Positions 5,945 through 8,736 of a stretch of DNA of 8,736 nucleotides are shown here, piece after piece. How positions within the stretch are numbered: position 1 is the first letter of the stretch; the number at the start of each line of letters is the position of its first letter. The DNA is from Candidatus Poseidoniaceae archaeon (GTDB lineage: Archaea > Thermoplasmatota > Poseidoniia > Poseidoniales > Poseidoniaceae): NCBI GenBank assembly GCA_022425185.1, contig JAKMFY010000213.1:1-8736 (forward strand), read 5' to 3'. The notes beneath the pieces were generated by a model that saw only the letters and a program-made list of their open reading frames with translations, did no database searches and was not told the origin of the DNA. The position numbers and the translations under genes were made by a program.

Positions 5945-7339
5945 ATGACGGAATGGCCTGTATCGTGTTTCAAAGCGTACGATATTCGTGGATTATCTGG
6001 TGAAGAATTGTCGGACGAATTTGCGTATCGATTAGGTAGAGCAATCGCTTCGTATCTCAAATGTGAATCGTTCGCAGTTGGAAGAGATATTCGTAAATCA
6101 AGCCCAGGATATGCTTCAAATCTCATTCAAGGACTTGTTGATTCAGGAGTTCGAGTTCTCGATTTAGGTATTGTTTCAACCGGATGTTTGTATCATGCTT
6201 GTTGGACCTTACCAGTCGATGGTGGTGTTATGGTCACAGCATCTCACCTTCCAATGCCAACTCACAATGGATTCAAAATGTGTAGAGGAACATTACCTCT
6301 TGCGGGTGAAGAGATTCAAGAATTGAAGGGCGTATTCCTAGAAGGCAACTTTACTGATGGTGAAGGAGAACATATTGATCATCCTCACGAAGATACATAC
6401 CTGAAAGCAATCGTTGCTTCAACAGGAACACTTGCTCGCCCAGTCAAGGTCGCAGTCGATTGTGGTAATGCAGTTCCAGGACCTGCAATGTCAAAACTGC
6501 TCGATATGATTGGAGCAGAACATATTGATTTGTATTGTGATTGGGACAATACTGAACCAAATCACGGAGCAGATCCTACTCGAGAATACAACATGGTCGA
6601 CCTTGCGAAAGCAGTTGTTGATAATGGATACGAACTCGGATTAGGCGCTGATGGCGATGGTGATCGAATCGGCGCAGTCGATGAAAAAGGAAACTTCGTT
6701 TATCCGGACCGACTTATCGCCCTTCTTGCAGACGATGTTGTCGGAACAGAAGAAGGCAAAGATTTGCTCATCTATGATGTCAAATGTTCGATGAATGTTG
6801 AGAAAGCAATTCTCGAAGCAGGTGGAAGACCAATGATGGCAAAGACAGGACATTCTTTCATGAAGCGAGTTCTTGCTGAGAACTCTGATGCATTGATGGC
6901 AGCAGAGATGAGTGGTCATATTTTCATGGCTGACCGCGGCTGGTATGGATTTGATTGTTCACTTTACAATGCAGCAAGAATCCTTGAACTCTGGTCAAGA
7001 AGAGAGGCATTATTCAGTGAAGAACTCAATCGTCTAGCCCCTAATCTTCCAACAACTGGTGAAGTCAAAATCCCTTGTCCAGAAGAAAAGAAACTCGAGA
7101 TTGTTGCTGCAATTACTGAAGCATTCAATGATCATGAGTCATCAACCATTGATGGAGTCCGCGTACGATTCACAGAGAATGGTGAGCAGCAAGGATGGTA
7201 TTTGGCACGTAAATCAAACACAGAACCAATTCTTGTTATGAGAGTTGAAGCAGTGAATGAAGAGAAACTCAGTCAAATGCTAAGCCTCATTGATTCAAGA
7301 GTGAGTTCAATCATCAATATTGAGAAGCTATTGGCTTAA
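5945..7339 (+). CDS. manB: Phosphomannomutase/phosphoglucomutase (alpha-D-phosphohexomutase)
   Basis: This 464-residue cytoplasmic enzyme moves phosphate between C6 and C1 of mannose or glucose, supplying mannose-1-phosphate or glucose-1-phosphate for nucleotide sugars. Four family regions are present: VSCFKAYDIRG (6-16) at the N-terminus as in bacterial CpsG/ManB; VMVTASHLPMPTHNGFK (95-111) with the phosphoserine S100; LGADGDGDR (233-241) with three metal-binding aspartates; AEMSGHIF (320-327), the sugar-specificity loop of the PMM/PGM type; and RKSNTEPILVMRVEA (422-436), the phosphate-binding loop. The active-site loop has HLP in place of the commoner HNP. The length is normal for the family. 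The GEMSG-like loop argues for mannose/glucose rather than glucosamine, but the specificity remains open. The stop overlaps the convergent thioredoxin stop (TTAA shared). Confidence 0.95.
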   Translation: MTEWPVSCFKAYDIRGLSGEELSDEFAYRLGRAIASYLKCESFAVGRDIRKSSPGYASNLIQGLVDSGVRVLDLGIVSTGCLYHACWTLPVDGGVMVTASHLPMPTHNGFKMCRGTLPLAGEEIQELKGVFLEGNFTDGEGEHIDHPHEDTYLKAIVASTGTLARPVKVAVDCGNAVPGPAMSKLLDMIGAEHIDLYCDWDNTEPNHGADPTREYNMVDLAKAVVDNGYELGLGADGDGDRIGAVDEKGNFVYPDRLIALLADDVVGTEEGKDLLIYDVKCSMNVEKAILEAGGRPMMAKTGHSFMKRVLAENSDALMAAEMSGHIFMADRGWYGFDCSLYNAARILELWSRREALFSEELNRLAPNLPTTGEVKIPCPEEKKLEIVAAITEAFNDHESSTIDGVRVRFTENGEQQGWYLARKSNTEPILVMRVEAVNEEKLSQMLSLIDSRVSSIINIEKLLA

Positions 7340-7884
7340 TTCCAATAACCATCATCATCAACTGTGGCACGAAGGGTTCCATTCCAAAGTTCAGAAATGG
7401 CCTCTACATCGGTGATTCTTCCAACTTCGATATGATGAACGTAGCCTTGTTCATTGACAAAGAGAACGAATGGAATGTTGCTTAAGTTTACTTCCGATGC
7501 TAACGGAGGATTAAGCATGAATGGACGATCAACAGTTCGGTTAAGATTCGTCTCAGTTTTGTTGTGCCATCCGTTCATATCACTGTAATCTTCTCGACCA
7601 TCGTATGAAAATACCATCATTTTTCCTTCCGGAAGCGTTTGGTCATAAGCATCCAAAGTTTCCTCACAATGAGCACACCAAGGGGCTGAAAAGTATGCCA
7701 CATACGATTCATTTTCAAACATTGAGCCATTAAACACCTCATTATTGTGAGAAGAACTTGACCATGAAGGGAATGGTTCGGCAACTTTGCCGTCTTCACC
7801 AAGAGACTCCTCGGTTACAGCATCACTTGTACAACCACTCAGGAAGAGTAGAAACACAAAGACAGGAAAGAATCCTCGTTTCAT
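7336..7884 (-). CDS. Thioredoxin-like lipoprotein, exported
   Basis: This 182-residue protein begins with a lipoprotein signal peptide: MKRGFF, a hydrophobic core, and the lipobox LSGC, with Cys18 as the expected lipidated residue. A polar acidic linker (about 20-50) precedes a thioredoxin-fold domain: YVAYFSAPWCAHCEETLDAY (61-80) has the redox pair C70 and C73, and SNIPFVLFVNEQG (135-147) has the cis-proline P138 and the following strand. It probably works at the outer face of the membrane on thiols or disulfides of exported proteins. CAHC with a preceding SAPW is like thiol reductases or oxidases of the TlpA/thioredoxin group; the direction of the reaction cannot be read. Six N-x-S/T sequons occur (N52, N58, N108, N115, N133, N168). 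It starts 9 bases after the stop of the upstream exported protein, with GAGAG overlapping that stop, so the two form an operon. Confidence 0.9.
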   Translation of the reverse strand: MKRGFFPVFVFLLFLSGCTSDAVTEESLGEDGKVAEPFPSWSSSSHNNEVFNGSMFENESYVAYFSAPWCAHCEETLDAYDQTLPEGKMMVFSYDGREDYSDMNGWHNKTETNLNRTVDRPFMLNPPLASEVNLSNIPFVLFVNEQGYVHHIEVGRITDVEAISELWNGTLRATVDDDGYWN

Positions 7885-7893
7885 GTGTATCTC

Positions 7894-8640
7894 TCAGATG
7901 TTTTCGATCTCAACGAAAGGAACGATTGTGTAATCGAGAACGATAAGTTGGATTGTGTAGGAGACTGTCTCCCCCGAATCTGAACGGTCACAGGTCGCAC
8001 CGCCTCCAGCGTTTGCTGCAACCGAAATTTCAATGTTATAATCTCCCAAGCCTGCTCCTTTAGCGTCAAGTTGATCAACAATTGATGATTCTGATAGCCC
8101 TTCAACTACTTCTGGATTATCTTCAGTTCCAATCATTGAGGAATTATACCATTCTGTTGTAACGTCATGTGTGAACTCAGCATCTCCACCGCCATTTTGA
8201 CCGTCGGCTGAATTTGAGAAATTAAGATGTGATGCTGTCCCAGTGATTGTGTCGGCAGCTTTCTGGCCACCAGTCGGCCCATTGCAGGTTCCTATGCCAC
8301 CTAATGGTCCTGTCTGGGGAGATTCGGTTTCATCCTCTCCATAGGACATTGAAACGAGTACTCCGACAATATTCTTGTCTGCGATATCATCCAATGCATC
8401 TGTATTGAGATCGATAACAAGAGGAGAACCGTCTGCAATTGTTTCTTCACCAGATTCAAAATCAATGTAGGTAATCTCTCCACTGACTGAGTATTTTCCA
8501 ACACCGCCCATTCCTGCTGGGCTGTCTGTTCCTGCAGCTACTGAGAAGAAGTAGAGTGGGAAAATAACGAGGAAAAATGCAACGCATAGCGTCTTAATTT
8601 GAAGTTCTTGATCAACTTTGAAGTCATCAATGAAGCCCAT
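7894..8640 (-). CDS. Exported acidic protein with a single N-terminal membrane anchor, unknown function
   Basis: From the ATG at 8640 this protein has 248 residues. I do not recognise a family. Residues 1-16 are charged and polar (MGFIDDFKVDQELQIK), followed by one hydrophobic segment at 17-36 (TLCVAFFLVIFPLYFFSVAA), so it is either an anchored or a cleaved exported protein. The rest is Gly/Ser/Asp-rich and acidic with alternating strand-like patterns (KYSVSGEITYIDFES, VVEGLSESS, YNIEISVAANAG, SYTIQLIVLDYTIVPFVEIE), suggesting a beta-sandwich. Two cysteines (C119 in GTCNGPT and C217 in GATCDRS) could form a disulfide; N140 and N166 lie in N-x-S sequons. A strong ribosome-binding site lies seven bases upstream of this ATG. 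The TTG at 8661 would add seven residues and place that site inside the coding region, so it is rejected. It is followed by the thioredoxin lipoprotein in the same operon. Confidence 0.85.
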   Translation of the reverse strand: MGFIDDFKVDQELQIKTLCVAFFLVIFPLYFFSVAAGTDSPAGMGGVGKYSVSGEITYIDFESGEETIADGSPLVIDLNTDALDDIADKNIVGVLVSMSYGEDETESPQTGPLGGIGTCNGPTGGQKAADTITGTASHLNFSNSADGQNGGGDAEFTHDVTTEWYNSSMIGTEDNPEVVEGLSESSIVDQLDAKGAGLGDYNIEISVAANAGGGATCDRSDSGETVSYTIQLIVLDYTIVPFVEIENI

Positions 8641-8646
8641 ATTCTT

Positions 8647-8653
8647 CTCCTCC
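8647..8653 (-). promoter_or_regulatory. Strong Shine-Dalgarno site fixing the start of the exported protein
   Basis: On the minus strand AGGAGGAGAAGAATATG contains a full AGGAGG-type site with normal spacing to the ATG at 8640. It is the clearest such site in the window; most other starts here have weak or no sites. It decides for 8640 over the TTG at 8661. Confidence 0.75.
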
Positions 8654-8680
8654 TGTTGCAATCCAAGGGGTGGAGACCTC

Positions 8681-8689
8681 TATGTATTT
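8681..8689 (-). promoter_or_regulatory. Possible TATA-like element for the exported protein/thioredoxin operon
   Basis: AAATACATA on the minus strand lies about 41-49 bases before the ATG at 8640. An archaeal TATA box sits about 25-30 bases before the transcription start, which would put the start near 8655-8660, just before the Shine-Dalgarno site. The spacing fits, but the match to the consensus is only moderate. Confidence 0.25.
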
Positions 8690-8703
8690 CGGTTAGATGT
8701 GAA

Positions 8704-8736
8704 TTATTCTTCTTCAAAATCACTGTTTGATAACCA
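8704..8736 (-). CDS. Possible C-terminal end of an upstream minus-strand gene
   Basis: Reading leftwards from the window edge, one frame gives WLSNSDFEEE and then a TAA stop at 8704-8706. An acidic tail of this kind is a common protein ending, and the following 63 bases up to 8640 look intergenic. Only ten codons are visible, so chance openness cannot be excluded and no product can be named. Confidence 0.35.
   Translation of the reverse strand, partial: WLSNSDFEEE

Noticed and set aside
7894..8640. Type IV pilin or archaellin as identity of the exported protein
   Set aside because: The residues before the hydrophobic segment lack the basic-Gly/Ala cleavage site of class III signal peptides, and no pilin-like pattern follows.
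8641..8661. Upstream TTG start at 8661 for the exported protein
   Set aside because: The strong Shine-Dalgarno site lies between this TTG and the ATG at 8640, so 8640 is the better start.

Overview
The window looks like a gene-dense piece of a planktonic euryarchaeal chromosome, most likely Marine Group II (Candidatus Poseidoniales). That is inference. It rests on an archaeal-type cis-prenyltransferase with the motif MDGNRRFA, a DUF354 glycosyltransferase-like protein, a large exported M14 carboxypeptidase with acidic Asp/Gly loops, a lipobox-bearing thioredoxin, acidic exported proteins, and very short or overlapping gene junctions. No rRNA, tRNA, CRISPR array, insertion sequence or phage gene was seen, and no stretch above 300 bases lacks a gene.

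Layout, left to right. (1) At 1-625 (minus) is the N-terminal 208 residues of a secreted M14 zinc carboxypeptidase cut by the window edge. (2) After a 101-base divergent gap comes an MscS-type mechanosensitive channel (727-1821, plus). (3) Convergent to it is an unrecognised protein with two C-terminal membrane segments and a possible degenerate kinase fold (1847-3010, minus). (4) Divergent from that is a tight pair, cis-prenyltransferase and Nudix hydrolase (3104-4325, plus). (5) A DUF354 protein (4300-5286, minus) overlaps the Nudix gene tail to tail by 26 bases. (6) Divergent again is RidA plus a 60-residue membrane protein (5343-5900, plus). (7) A phosphomannomutase/phosphoglucomutase (5945-7339, plus) follows a short palindrome. 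(8) On the minus strand, an exported acidic protein with one membrane anchor (7894-8640) and a lipoprotein thioredoxin (7336-7884) form an apparent operon. (9) At 8704-8736 is the possible C-terminal tail of another minus-strand gene.

How the genes may work together: the cis-prenyltransferase (polyprenyl/dolichyl carrier), the phosphohexomutase (hexose-1-phosphate for nucleotide sugars) and the DUF354 GT-B-like protein could all feed envelope glycan or N-glycan synthesis. The thioredoxin lipoprotein carries six N-x-S/T sequons, consistent with glycosylation outside the cell. Its partner protein has two cysteines in the exported region, so it is a candidate redox client. The M14 peptidase fits a protein-degrading marine heterotroph, and the MscS channel provides osmotic relief. 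No dramatic new system is evident. The best leads are the pseudokinase-like membrane protein and the exported protein/thioredoxin pair.
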